A DNA stretch of 64,000 bases, taken from Deltaproteobacteria bacterium (lineage in GTDB: Bacteria > Desulfobacterota > Desulfobacteria > Desulfobacterales > ETH-SRB1). How positions within the stretch are numbered: the stretch's first letter is position 1; every line of letters starts with the position of its first letter. Positions 8,226 through 17,390 of the stretch are shown here, in pieces. Where the stretch lies: assembly GCA_030272815.1 (NCBI GenBank), contig JAJSZT010000003.1, positions 62,001-126,000 of the forward strand, in the 5' to 3' direction. The position numbers and the translations under genes were made by a program. Below the pieces are notes generated by a model, which was given only the letters and a program-made list of their open reading frames with translations, was not told the DNA's origin and did not search any database.

Positions 8226-10940
8226 TCAATTATAATTGTCGCTCATATTGCGCAGAACATAAGCCAGTATTCCACCATGTTTATAATAACTTATTTCTAT
8301 AGGAGAATCAATTCTTGCAATGACCCGAAATTCAGTTTTTTTGCCATCTTTTCTTTGTGCAAAAACACTAAGTTCCTTCAACGGCTCAAATTTATTTTCT
8401 ATTCCAGCTACTTCATAACTCTCTGTCCCATCCAGGCCCAGGGATTTATGGTTTTCACCTTGTTTGAACTGGAGCGGCAGTATTCCCATGCATATCAAAT
8501 TGCTTCTGTGTATGCGTTCAAAACTTTCAGCAATTACCGCCTTAATACCCAGGAGATATGTTCCCTTGGCGGCCCAGTCGCGTGAACTGCCGGTACCGTA
8601 ATTTTTACCTGCAATTACAAGCAATGGCGTAGCTTCTTTTTGGTATTGCATTGCCGCTTCATATATTGTCATTTTTTGACCATCTGGTAAAAAAACCGTC
8701 CAGCCGCCGTCAATGCCAGGCACAAGTTTATTGTTTAAGCGAATGTTTCCAAATGTTCCTCTCAGCATTACTTCATGATTCCCGCGGCGTGAACCAAACG
8801 AATTAAATTCAGAAGGAGTTAAACCCTGGTCGATAAGATATGCCCCTGCCGGGCTGTCAACCGGGATTGCACCTGCCGGTGATATGTGATCGGTTGTTAC
8901 ACTATCTCCTAACAATGCCAGAATCCTGGCTCCTTTTATATCCTGAAGTTCAGGAATTGTTTTGTTTATGTCTTTTAAAAAAGGGGGTTCTTTGATGTAT
9001 GTGGATTTTGGGTCCCAATTAAAGAGCATTCCTTCAGGAACTGGAAGCATTTTCCATTGAGTTGATCCTTCAAACGCATTTTCATAAGCTTTTCTGTACA
9101 TTTCAGGGTGTACAACTCTTTTCACAGTATTTTTGATTTCTTCCGTTGATGGCCATATTTCACGAAGATACACGGGCCTGTCGTTATTATCAAATGCGAT
9201 TGGTTCCTTGTCAAAATCAATGGTAACCTTTCCGGAAATAGCAAAAGCAATGACTAATGCCGGTGAAGCAAGAAAATTGGCTCTGGTAAGAGGAGAAATT
9301 CTTCCTTCAAAATTACGGTTGCCGCTAATGACGGAAGCTGCCACAAGGTCATGGTTTTTTACTGCATCAGCCACTGCCTTTGGCAGAGGGCCGCTGTTTC
9401 CAATACAGGTAGCACATCCATATGCCACGAGATGGAACTTTAAAGCCTCAAGATACGGCATAAGCTCCGCTGCTTTTAGATAATTGATTGCGGCTTTTGA
9501 TCCTGGAGCAAAGCTGGTTTTGACCCATGGTTTTACAGATAGTCCCCGTTCAACGGCTTTTTTGGCCAGCAGTCCTGCGCCGATCAGAACATTTGGATTT
9601 GATGTATTGGTACAGCTTGTGATTGATGCAATTACAACTGATCCGTGGCTGAGCTTAAATTTTTCGCCATGCATATCTATATCAATTTCATTTTTTATAC
9701 TAACTTCTGTAGATGATCTGTCAGTTGAAGATGCCTCCTTAAAGTCATTTAAAAAAGTTTTTTTAATTTTAGAAAGAGGAATTCTTTCTTGTGGACGTCT
9801 TGGGCCTGCCATGCTCGGCTCTATGTTGCTCATGTCAAGATGGATTGTATCGTTAAAAAGCGGATCTTCCGTTGTTTCTGTTCTGAAAAGCCCCTGCTCT
9901 TTACAATAGCTTTCTATCAGGGTAATAATTTTTTCAGAGCGACCGGTTAAGCGAAGGTACTTTATTGTTTCATCATCCACAGGGAAAAAACCCATTGTTG
10001 CACCGTATTCAGGAGCCATATTTGCTATAGTAGCACGATCTTCCAGGCTTAAGGCATTAACGCCGGGTCCAAAGAATTCGACAAATTTTCCAACTACTCC
10101 TTTTTTTCTCAGCAACTCGGTAATGGTAAGTACAAGGTCTGTGGCTGTTGTCCCTTCAGGTAGTTCGCCGGTTAATTGAAAACCTGTCACTTGTGGCGTA
10201 AGCAGGTAATATGGACTGCCCAGCATAACAGCTTCCGCCTCTATACCTCCGACGCCCCAGCCGACTACACCGATTCCATTGATCATTGTTGTATGTGAAT
10301 CAAGGCCGACAAGGGTGTCAGGGAAAGCCATCCTCTGAGCGTCATTATTTTTGACAAATATAACTCTTGCAAGATATTCCAGGTTTACCTGGTGTATAAT
10401 GCCCGTGGCTGGAGGTATGACGCTTAAATTTTCGAAGTTTTTCTGGCCCCATCGCAAAAAGGTGTATCGCTCAAAATTACGTTTGAATTCTTTTTCAACA
10501 TTATATTCAAAAGATTCTTTGGACCCAAAAGAATCAACCTGAATCGAGTGGTCTATGACTAGCTCAACAGGAATATGAGGATTTATCTTTATTGGATTTA
10601 TCTGCAAACGTTTTGCAGCTTCACGCATACCGGCCATATCCACCAAAGAGGGGACTCCGGTAAAATCCTGCAGCAGTATGCGGGCAGGCATAAAAGGCAC
10701 TTCATGATACACCGGGGCATCAGCATTCCATCCGGCCATATTTTCTATGTCACTTATTTTTATAATAATTCCGTCTTCATTTCTAACAAGGTTTTCAAGC
10801 AGGATTTTTATGCTAAAAGGCAAGCGTTCAATTCCGGCAAAACCGAAATCCGCCAGCTTGCTGAGGCTGAAATATCTAACAGGCCCTTCAGCGGTATTTA
10901 AAGTTGATCTTGCTCCAAAACTGTTCTTAAAATCAGCCAT
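8226..10940 (-). CDS. acnA: Aconitate hydratase (AcnA/IRP type)
   Basis: A 904-residue enzyme that interconverts citrate and isocitrate via cis-aconitate in the TCA cycle. Length and layout match AcnA: the three cluster-binding cysteines are in SITSCTNTSNP and YGCATCIGNSGPLP, and the C-terminal swivel domain contains NYGTGSSRDWAAKG. In complete-oxidising sulfate reducers the TCA cycle or its reverse is central to acetyl-CoA metabolism; that is context, not proof for this strain. GGAGG precedes the ATG at 10940. The gene is divergent from the dsr cluster. Confidence 0.95.
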   Translation of the reverse strand: MADFKNSFGARSTLNTAEGPVRYFSLSKLADFGFAGIERLPFSIKILLENLVRNEDGIIIKISDIENMAGWNADAPVYHEVPFMPARILLQDFTGVPSLVDMAGMREAAKRLQINPIKINPHIPVELVIDHSIQVDSFGSKESFEYNVEKEFKRNFERYTFLRWGQKNFENLSVIPPATGIIHQVNLEYLARVIFVKNNDAQRMAFPDTLVGLDSHTTMINGIGVVGWGVGGIEAEAVMLGSPYYLLTPQVTGFQLTGELPEGTTATDLVLTITELLRKKGVVGKFVEFFGPGVNALSLEDRATIANMAPEYGATMGFFPVDDETIKYLRLTGRSEKIITLIESYCKEQGLFRTETTEDPLFNDTIHLDMSNIEPSMAGPRRPQERIPLSKIKKTFLNDFKEASSTDRSSTEVSIKNEIDIDMHGEKFKLSHGSVVIASITSCTNTSNPNVLIGAGLLAKKAVERGLSVKPWVKTSFAPGSKAAINYLKAAELMPYLEALKFHLVAYGCATCIGNSGPLPKAVADAVKNHDLVAASVISGNRNFEGRISPLTRANFLASPALVIAFAISGKVTIDFDKEPIAFDNNDRPVYLREIWPSTEEIKNTVKRVVHPEMYRKAYENAFEGSTQWKMLPVPEGMLFNWDPKSTYIKEPPFLKDINKTIPELQDIKGARILALLGDSVTTDHISPAGAIPVDSPAGAYLIDQGLTPSEFNSFGSRRGNHEVMLRGTFGNIRLNNKLVPGIDGGWTVFLPDGQKMTIYEAAMQYQKEATPLLVIAGKNYGTGSSRDWAAKGTYLLGIKAVIAESFERIHRSNLICMGILPLQFKQGENHKSLGLDGTESYEVAGIENKFEPLKELSVFAQRKDGKKTEFRVIARIDSPIEISYYKHGGILAYVLRNMSDNYN

Positions 10941-11055
10941 ATGACCTCCGAACTCTGCTAATTTATTTTTGACAAAAAGACTCTAAAAAACATAAAAAAA
11001 ATAACTTTACAACCTTTTGCTATAGATTTAGTAACTGATTATCATTTTTTTATTC

Positions 11056-11084
11056 TTGACAAAATTTTGTAATTTGTTTATAAG
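11056..11084 (+). promoter_or_regulatory. Sigma70-type promoter for the RsbRD-dsrMKJOP cluster
   Basis: TTGACA at 11056-11061, a 17-nt spacer, then TATAAG at 11079-11084, in the divergent spacer between acnA and the dsr cluster. This leaves an untranslated leader of roughly 115-120 nt before the first gene at 11209. The match to consensus is strong, but no experimental start is known. Confidence 0.6.
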
Positions 11085-11208
11085 TATCTACTCATAAGCT
11101 CGATTCTTATGCCTTAGTGCTTGTTTTTGTAATTAATTTGTTTGGGTGTTATCAATTTGGTTTAGGTATCATTTTTTATAACTGCGATTTTAGGAGTGTG
11201 TCCGATAT

Positions 11209-11739
11209 ATGAGTCTGAACAATTTATTAGAGCGAAACAAAGATGATATTGTAAAACAATGGCTGGTCTCAGTTATTGATACCTATCCTGCTGACACCTC
11301 CAAATTTATAAAGAACCAGAAAGATCCTTTTGCTAATCCAGTCGGCAATACCCTTTCTGTAAACTTAGGGCCGCTTTTCGATGAACTCCTTAATGAGATG
11401 GATTATAAAGCCATAACATCTTATCTTGATCCTATTTTAAGGGTCAGAGCTGTACAGCCCATTTTATCCTCTTCACAGTCAATCGGTTTTATCTTTTTGT
11501 TAAAAAAAGCTATAAGAAGGAGTTTGAAGAAAGAACTCTCGGATAAAAATATTTTAAAAGAGTTGTTGCATTTTGAATCAAAAATAGATGAATTGACTTT
11601 GATTGCCTTTGATGTTTATCTAAAATGCAGAGAGCAGATTTATGAGATAAAGTCAAATGAAGTGAGAAACAGAACATTTCGTGCATTTGAGAGGGCTGGT
11701 TTGTTAACTGAGATTTCGGCAGAAGAACCGAGTCTCTGA
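11209..11739 (+). CDS. RsbRD N-terminal-domain protein encoded upstream of dsrM
   Basis: A 176-residue cytoplasmic, helical protein with the RsbRD_N pattern: LLERNKDDIVKQWLVSVIDTYP at the start region, shown here in part as RNKDDIVKQWLVSVI, followed by helices. RsbRD_N is a globin-like sensory fold found in stressosome proteins. Proteins of this type commonly precede dsrMKJOP in sulfate reducers. It lies about 75 nt upstream of dsrM in the same direction and behind the same predicted promoter. A regulatory or assembly role for the Dsr complex is inference. Confidence 0.75.
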   Translation: MSLNNLLERNKDDIVKQWLVSVIDTYPADTSKFIKNQKDPFANPVGNTLSVNLGPLFDELLNEMDYKAITSYLDPILRVRAVQPILSSSQSIGFIFLLKKAIRRSLKKELSDKNILKELLHFESKIDELTLIAFDVYLKCREQIYEIKSNEVRNRTFRAFERAGLLTEISAEEPSL

Positions 11740-11815
11740 AGATTCAAATATTACTATGGAGGCTTCAGGCAGCAAGTAAAAGGTTGCTGTAGAGCCATAA
11801 AGCGAGGTAATGTTA

Positions 11816-12817
11816 ATGAATGAAAAGTATTTGTATTCCCTCATAGCAGTTATTGCTCTTTTCCTGGTTGCCTATGTGGGCGTTGAAGCACTAGGGCTTC
11901 AGTGGCTATTCGGGATCATTATTCCCTGTCTGGCCATAATTACATTTATTGTGGGATTTGTGATGCGCGTCAATGACTGGGCGCGTTCTCCGGTTCCATT
12001 TCGTATCCCCTCAACATGTGGTCAGCAGAAGTCACTTCCATGGATCAAACATAGTAAGATTGATAATCCATTTTCAACAGGTGGCGTTATTATAAGGATG
12101 ATCTTGGAAATACTGTTATTCCGCTCATTGTTCAGGAATACCAAATGCAACATGAACGAAGGGGCAAGGATTTCCTATGTATGGGAAAAGTGGCTGTGGT
12201 TGTTTTCGCTGGCTTTTCACTATTCGTTTCTTGTAGTACTGGTGAGACATCTGCGTTTTTTTCTTGAGCCCGTTCCTGTGTGTTTTCAAATTCTTGATAA
12301 GATTGACGGGTTTCTCCAGATCGGGCTGCCTGGTGTCCTGATTTCTGGGGTAGTTCTTTTGGCGGCAGTAATATTTTTGCTTCTCAGGAGAATAATAATC
12401 TCACAAGTAAGATATTTTTCACTTGCCGCAGACTTTTTCCCCTTATTCCTCATTATTGGTATCGCCGTATCAGGAATAATGATGCGTTATTTTATAAAAG
12501 TAGATATCGTTGGTGTTAAAGAGTTGACAATGGGCCTGGTAACATTTCATCCACATATTCCAGAAGGAATTGGAGCTGTTTTTTATGTTCATGTATTTTT
12601 TGTCAGCGTTTTACTGGCATATTTTCCCTTTAGCAAGCTCATGCATTTAGCTGGAATATTTCTAAGCCCTACGAGAAATCTGCCAAATAATAACCGCGCC
12701 TACAGGCATATCAATCCCTGGAATCCGAAAGTTAAGGTTCATACATATGAAGAGTATGAAGATGATTTTAGGGAAAAAATGATAGAAGCTGGGCTTCCAG
12801 TAGATAAGGAGTTGTAA
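11816..12817 (+). CDS. dsrM: Sulfite reduction-associated complex protein DsrM (membrane cytochrome b)
   Basis: A membrane protein of 333 residues with about six hydrophobic segments, the first (SLIAVIALFLVAYVGVEAL) beginning near residue 6. It resembles NarI-type cytochrome b subunits and should bind haem b and exchange electrons with menaquinone. Histidines suited to haem ligation occur in LAFHYSFLVVLVRHLRF and later. An ATG at 11810 is also in frame, but GAGG at 11804-11807 is spaced 8 nt from the ATG at 11816 and only 2 nt from the other. The stop overlaps the dsrK start by one base, so the two are translationally coupled. Confidence 0.93.
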   Translation: MNEKYLYSLIAVIALFLVAYVGVEALGLQWLFGIIIPCLAIITFIVGFVMRVNDWARSPVPFRIPSTCGQQKSLPWIKHSKIDNPFSTGGVIIRMILEILLFRSLFRNTKCNMNEGARISYVWEKWLWLFSLAFHYSFLVVLVRHLRFFLEPVPVCFQILDKIDGFLQIGLPGVLISGVVLLAAVIFLLLRRIIISQVRYFSLAADFFPLFLIIGIAVSGIMMRYFIKVDIVGVKELTMGLVTFHPHIPEGIGAVFYVHVFFVSVLLAYFPFSKLMHLAGIFLSPTRNLPNNNRAYRHINPWNPKVKVHTYEEYEDDFREKMIEAGLPVDKEL

Positions 12818-14490
12818 TGACAGAATTTAAAGGCCTTCCAACATCTGACGAATATTTTTCAAAGATAGATTTTAAGCCACCTAAGACAGGATGGATGGAC
12901 ACCCCTACTGTAATTAGAGATGGGATGTATTGTTTCCCTGCAAAACCGAAGAGCGTTAAGACTCTTGACCTTCCTTTTCCAAGAGAATGGGTCCCGTCTG
13001 ACGATGACTGGAAGCTTCCCGAGAATTGGAAGGAGATCATTCTAGAGGGGATGAAGGACCGTTTGGAAAGATTTAGAACGTTCAAGGTCTTCATGGATAT
13101 TTGTGTACGCTGCGGTGCATGCGCTGACAAATGTCATTTTTTTATTGGGACAGGCGACCCCAAAAACATGCCTGTTGTTCGAGCGGAGCTTCTTCGTTCG
13201 GTATATAGAAATGACTTTACAAAAGCCGGAAAGATACTCGGAAAAATTGCCGGCGCAAGAGAGCTTACGGTGGATGTTTTAAAAGAGTGGTGGTACTATT
13301 TTTTTCAGTGCTCTGAATGCAGACGTTGCTCGGTTTTTTGCCCTTACGGGATTGATATGGCGGAAATCACTATAATGGGCAGGGAACTGCTCAATCTTGT
13401 AGGTCTTAATATCGAGTGGATTGGAGCCCCGGTTGCTTTTTGTTACAAGACAGGAAACCATATGGGTATCCAGCCTCATGCGTTCAAAGACATGATGGAT
13501 TTCTTTACTGATGAAATAGAAGAAGTAACAGGAGTCAGGGTTGAGCCTCAATTCAACAAGAAAGGCGCCGACATCCTTTTTATCACCCCATCGGGCGATA
13601 TATTCGGCGACCCAGGCACTTATACAACTATGGGCTATATGTTACTCCATCATTATTTAAAGGTGAAATATGGGCTTGATATCACATGGAGCACATACGC
13701 ATCCGAGGGTGGAAACTTTGGTCTTTTTACTTCCAATGAAGTGATGAAACGGCTGAATGCAAAAATGTATGCCGAAGCTAAAAGACTTGGAGTAAAATGG
13801 ATTCTCGGAGGGGAGTGCGGGCACATGTGGCGGGTTGTCAACCAGTATATGGCCACCATGAATGGTCCGGCTGATTTCTTAGAAGAACCGGTTAATCCAA
13901 TAACAGGCACCAAATTTGAAAATGCAAAAGACACAAAGATGGTACATATTGTTGAATTTACTGCCGACCTGATCAAGCATGGCAAACTCGATCTAGACCC
14001 CAGCCGAAATGATAATTTAAAAGTTACGTTTCATGACTCTTGCAATCCTGCCAGGGGTATGGGAATGTTTGATGAGCCCCGGTATATAATCAAGAAAGTT
14101 TGTAAGCATTTTTATGATATGCCGAGGAATTGTATTCGGGAACAAACCTTCTGCTGTGGCAGCGGATCAGGACTGAATGCAAGTGAAGACATGGAGTTGC
14201 GTCTGGCTGGTGGGTTGCCCAGGGCAAATGCAGTAAAATATGTTCAAGAAAAACACGGAGTTAATATGCTCTCCTGTATTTGTGCAATTGACAGGGCGGT
14301 TTTTCCACCTCTAATGGAGTATTGGGTTCCTGAAGTAGATGTTACCGGCATTCACGAGTTGGTATGCAATGCTTTGATCATACCTGGAGAGAAAGAAAAA
14401 ACAGTGAATCTGCGTGGAGAAGATATTCCCAATAAGGATGAAATGGATCCTGATGAATATTTTACTCGCCCTGATTTTCCGGGCCGGTAG
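12817..14490 (+). CDS. dsrK: Sulfite reduction-associated complex protein DsrK (HdrD-like iron-sulfur subunit)
   Basis: A 557-residue cytoplasmic iron-sulfur protein related to heterodisulfide reductase HdrD. Two 4Fe-4S motifs are visible, CVRCGACADKCHFF and CSECRRCSVFCPYG. C-terminal CCG-type cysteine motifs (HDSCNPARGMG, TFCCGSGSG) would hold the catalytic cluster. DsrK is thought to reduce the DsrC trisulfide produced by dissimilatory sulfite reductase, using electrons received from DsrM. It is the second gene of a complete dsrMKJOP set. Confidence 0.96.
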   Translation: MTEFKGLPTSDEYFSKIDFKPPKTGWMDTPTVIRDGMYCFPAKPKSVKTLDLPFPREWVPSDDDWKLPENWKEIILEGMKDRLERFRTFKVFMDICVRCGACADKCHFFIGTGDPKNMPVVRAELLRSVYRNDFTKAGKILGKIAGARELTVDVLKEWWYYFFQCSECRRCSVFCPYGIDMAEITIMGRELLNLVGLNIEWIGAPVAFCYKTGNHMGIQPHAFKDMMDFFTDEIEEVTGVRVEPQFNKKGADILFITPSGDIFGDPGTYTTMGYMLLHHYLKVKYGLDITWSTYASEGGNFGLFTSNEVMKRLNAKMYAEAKRLGVKWILGGECGHMWRVVNQYMATMNGPADFLEEPVNPITGTKFENAKDTKMVHIVEFTADLIKHGKLDLDPSRNDNLKVTFHDSCNPARGMGMFDEPRYIIKKVCKHFYDMPRNCIREQTFCCGSGSGLNASEDMELRLAGGLPRANAVKYVQEKHGVNMLSCICAIDRAVFPPLMEYWVPEVDVTGIHELVCNALIIPGEKEKTVNLRGEDIPNKDEMDPDEYFTRPDFPGR

Positions 14491-14526
14491 CGGGGAGCCG
14501 ATTTTGAGTAATGTAAGTAATGGGGG

Positions 14527-14946
14527 ATGAAACCTATGTATGATAAAAATAAGATAGTTGTCGGCTTAGTTATTTTTGTTGCAATTGTAACATTTCCTTT
14601 TTGGTATAATTTAGGAAAAGCATCCTCTGCACCTGAGCCAAAGCTGTCTGAAAAGGCGAAGGCGGCAAAAGAATGTGTTGTGCCTAAAAAGGATATGAAG
14701 CAAGAACATATGCAGATTCTTGACCTGTGGAGAGATACAGTAGTGCGGGATGCTAACAGGATTTACAAGACCGGCAAAGGTAAGACATTTAACATGAGCC
14801 TTTCCACTGGAGAAGATTCGTGCATGGGATGTCATGAGAATAAGGCTGAATTTTGTGATAAATGCCATAATTATGCTTCGGTAGACCCCTACTGCTGGGA
14901 TTGCCACATAGCGCCGAAGGAGAAGAAGCCGGAGGAGAATAAGTAA
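14527..14946 (+). CDS. dsrJ: Triheme cytochrome c DsrJ
   Basis: A 139-residue periplasmic cytochrome with an uncleaved-looking N-terminal membrane segment (IVVGLVIFVAIVTFPFWY). Three haem c motifs are present: CMGCH, CDKCH and CWDCH. It matches DsrJ, the periplasmic triheme subunit whose haems show unusual ligation in characterised homologues. The stop overlaps the dsrO start by one base. GGGG at 14521-14524 near the ATG serves as ribosome-binding site, though the spacing is tight; a second ATG three codons in is possible. Confidence 0.95.
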   Translation: MKPMYDKNKIVVGLVIFVAIVTFPFWYNLGKASSAPEPKLSEKAKAAKECVVPKKDMKQEHMQILDLWRDTVVRDANRIYKTGKGKTFNMSLSTGEDSCMGCHENKAEFCDKCHNYASVDPYCWDCHIAPKEKKPEENK

Positions 14947-15734
14947 TGGGAAACAGCAGAAGAAGCTTCTTGAAAGTAGCTGGAATAACAGCTTTAGGGA
15001 TAGGGACAAAGCCGGTTCTTGATGTATTTGCTTCATCAGGAGGACACGGGGCGGAACCCAAACCGGAAGTCTCTCAAAATGAAGAAGCCCTTACAGCTAA
15101 GAAATGGGGCATGGTAATAGACACCAGGAAATTTCATTCAGCAGAGGATCTTGACCCGATCATTGAAGCCTGTCATAAGATCCATAATGTTCCCGAACTT
15201 ACAGAGCCAAAACATGAGATTATGTGGCTCTGGGGTGATGAGTATAAACATGTCTTTACTCACAAGGAACATGAATTAATTAATGACAGAATTAAACATC
15301 TGCCGTTCCTGGTATTATGCAATCACTGTGAAAAACCAGCATGTGTCAGAGCATGCCCTACAAAAGCAACATTTAAAAGGGATGACGGAATTGTTTTGAT
15401 GGACTTTCACAGGTGTATTGGGTGCAGATTCTGCATGGCGGCATGTCCATATGGATCAAGAAGTTTTAACTTCAGAGATCCGCGTCCTTTCATTAAAGAG
15501 GAAAACAAGGATTTCCCCACAAGGATGAAGGGTGTTGTGGAAAAGTGCAATTTCTGTGCTGAAAGACTGGCTGTCGGCAAAATGCCGGCCTGCGTTGAGG
15601 CATCAAATGGTGCAATAACAGTTGGTGATCTCGATGATCCAGAGTCGGAAGTAAGAGAACTATTAAGATCAAACTACACTATTCGACGTAAACCAGACCT
15701 TGGTGCTGGGCCGTCTGTTTACTACATAGTATGA
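14946..15734 (+). CDS. dsrO: Periplasmic iron-sulfur protein DsrO
   Basis: A 262-residue ferredoxin-like protein with an N-terminal Tat signal (SRRSFLKVAGITALGIG), so it is exported folded to the periplasm. Cysteine clusters NHCEKPACVRACPTKAT, CIGCRFCMAACPYG and CNFCAERL are those of NrfC/HybA-type four-cluster proteins. DsrO docks with DsrP and DsrJ on the periplasmic side. It lies immediately before dsrP with a 6-nt gap. Confidence 0.95.
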   Translation: MGNSRRSFLKVAGITALGIGTKPVLDVFASSGGHGAEPKPEVSQNEEALTAKKWGMVIDTRKFHSAEDLDPIIEACHKIHNVPELTEPKHEIMWLWGDEYKHVFTHKEHELINDRIKHLPFLVLCNHCEKPACVRACPTKATFKRDDGIVLMDFHRCIGCRFCMAACPYGSRSFNFRDPRPFIKEENKDFPTRMKGVVEKCNFCAERLAVGKMPACVEASNGAITVGDLDDPESEVRELLRSNYTIRRKPDLGAGPSVYYIV

Positions 15735-15740
15735 TGTGAG

Positions 15741-16928
15741 GTGGTTATGCTTGAATTAGCTCTTAAAGGAGACAAGAAATACTGGGGATGGGTAATTGCT
15801 TTGCTTGCCGTTATAGGTGTAGCCTTTGCTGTTTACCTGAAGCAGCTTGATTTTGGATTGGGAATTACAGGTATGAGCAGAGATGTTTCCTGGGGTTTTT
15901 ACATCGCTCAGTTTACATTTCTTGTCGGAGTAGCTGCTGGAGGTGTTATGGTAGTTCTTCCCAGATATCTGCACGATTATAAAGCATTCGGCAGAATTAC
16001 GATTTTGGGAGAGTTTTTGGCTATTGCTGCAGTTGTAATGTGTTTATTGTTTATTATTGCAGACCTTGGGCAGCCGATGCGTGCATTTAATGTTATATTG
16101 TATCCCACACCAGGTTCAGTGCTTTTCTGGGATATGATCGTATTAAATGGGTACCTTTTGTTAAATATAGTAATCGGCTGGAATGTGCTTGAGGCTGAGC
16201 GAAACAATATTCATTATGCGAAGTGGGTGAAACCATTGATAATTACATCGATCATATGGGCACCAGCCATACATACAGTTACGGCATTTCTATACTGCGG
16301 TTTGCCTGGAAGAGGATTCTGGATGACCGCTATTCTTGCGCCAAGATTTCTTGCCTCGGCTTTTGCTGCCGGTCCGGCATTGTTAATTTTGCTGTGCCTT
16401 ATAATCAGGAAGGTTACTAAGTTTGATCCGGGAAGAGAGCAGATCCAGTCGCTGGCCAAGATAGTTACTTATGCCATAATTATAAATGTATTTTTCTTGC
16501 TGTGTGAAGTTTTTGTGGTATTCTACAGTAGAATACCGAGCCATATGTCTCATATGCAATATCTTTTTGCCGGACTTCACGGGCATGGAGCTCTAGTTCC
16601 ATGGATGTGGACATCAATGGCTCTTATGGCGACAAGTATCGTTTTACTGGTAATCCCTGCTACAAGAAAGAATGAGAGTGTACTTGCCTTTACCTGTGTG
16701 ATTTTGTTCATAGGTACCTGGATTGATAAGGGCATGGGTATGATTTCAGGTGGTTTTGTACCCAACCCGCTTCATCATGTTACTGAATATATGCCTACGC
16801 TACCTGAAATTCTTATCACCCTTGGTGTATATGCAACCGGACTTCTTGTACTAACAATTCTATTCAAGGTCGCTGTGGGCGTTAAGGAAGAAGCTGGGGG
16901 CCTAAAAGATACTTGTGAGAGCTGTTAA
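15741..16928 (+). CDS. dsrP: Integral membrane quinone-interacting subunit DsrP (NrfD family)
   Basis: A 395-residue protein with about ten transmembrane helices, typical of NrfD/PsrC-type subunits that exchange electrons with quinones. The pair DsrO-DsrP forms the second quinone module of DsrMKJOP. The ATG at 15747 (MLELALKGDKKYWGW) is also possible; GAGGTGG lies just upstream of it. The gene ends the cluster and is followed after about 30 nt by a strong terminator. No membrane segment looks disrupted. Confidence 0.94.
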   Translation: MVMLELALKGDKKYWGWVIALLAVIGVAFAVYLKQLDFGLGITGMSRDVSWGFYIAQFTFLVGVAAGGVMVVLPRYLHDYKAFGRITILGEFLAIAAVVMCLLFIIADLGQPMRAFNVILYPTPGSVLFWDMIVLNGYLLLNIVIGWNVLEAERNNIHYAKWVKPLIITSIIWAPAIHTVTAFLYCGLPGRGFWMTAILAPRFLASAFAAGPALLILLCLIIRKVTKFDPGREQIQSLAKIVTYAIIINVFFLLCEVFVVFYSRIPSHMSHMQYLFAGLHGHGALVPWMWTSMALMATSIVLLVIPATRKNESVLAFTCVILFIGTWIDKGMGMISGGFVPNPLHHVTEYMPTLPEILITLGVYATGLLVLTILFKVAVGVKEEAGGLKDTCESC

Positions 16929-16960
16929 ATATAAGAAATAGATATAATTATTTTAGATTA

Positions 16961-17002
16961 AAAAAGGGTTTGTCCAATTCATAGGACAAACCCTTTTTGT
17001 TT
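16961..17002 (+). terminator. Rho-independent terminator after dsrP
   Basis: Stem GGGTTTGTCC (16966-16975) pairs perfectly with GGACAAACCC (16984-16993) around an 8-nt loop, preceded by an A-run and followed by TTTTTGTTTTG. It lies 33 nt past the dsrP stop. The A and T runs would let it act in both directions, but the convergent fdhD gene ends about 390 nt away. Confidence 0.9.
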
Positions 17003-17008
17003 TGTAAA

Positions 17009-17381
17009 AGTTCTCCACGGAACAACACGAAGTTTCACTGAAAATTGCAAACAACGAATAAGGGCTCGGTCAAAAACAACTTGGTAGAATTTGCGCCCGA
17101 ATTTGCCGTAGATTTAATCGATCTGATTGAGCAAAACCGCAGGAATAGCGAGCTATTTCGAGGACTTTTGCGATTGAAGATCGGTTAAAGATATGGTGAA
17201 GTCGGGATGCAAAAATGCCAAGTTATTTTTGACCGAGCCCTAAGTTACTATATGAAGATTTGAGCTATGAAATTATAGGTTCGGCACGGGAAGTATATAA
17301 AGAATTTAGTAATGATTATAATGTTGAGAAGAATATTTTGATAATTCAGTGTAATTCCGTGAAAATCTGTGGTGAATTACC
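17009..17381. repeat. Inverted-repeat element carrying a second element nested inside
   Basis: The outer arms are CTCCACGGAACAACACGAAG at the left and AATTCAGTGTAATTCCGTGA plus AAATCTGTGGTGAA at the right; the same arms border 62629-62818. Inside, 17061-17241 is a different element with 24-bp inverted ends (AGGGCTCGGTCAAAAACAAC and complement), of which a short version lies at 51325-51395. The two families are thus nested. No gene is seen between dsrP and the end of fdhD. Confidence 0.65.
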
Positions 17382-17390
17382 TTATTTTAA

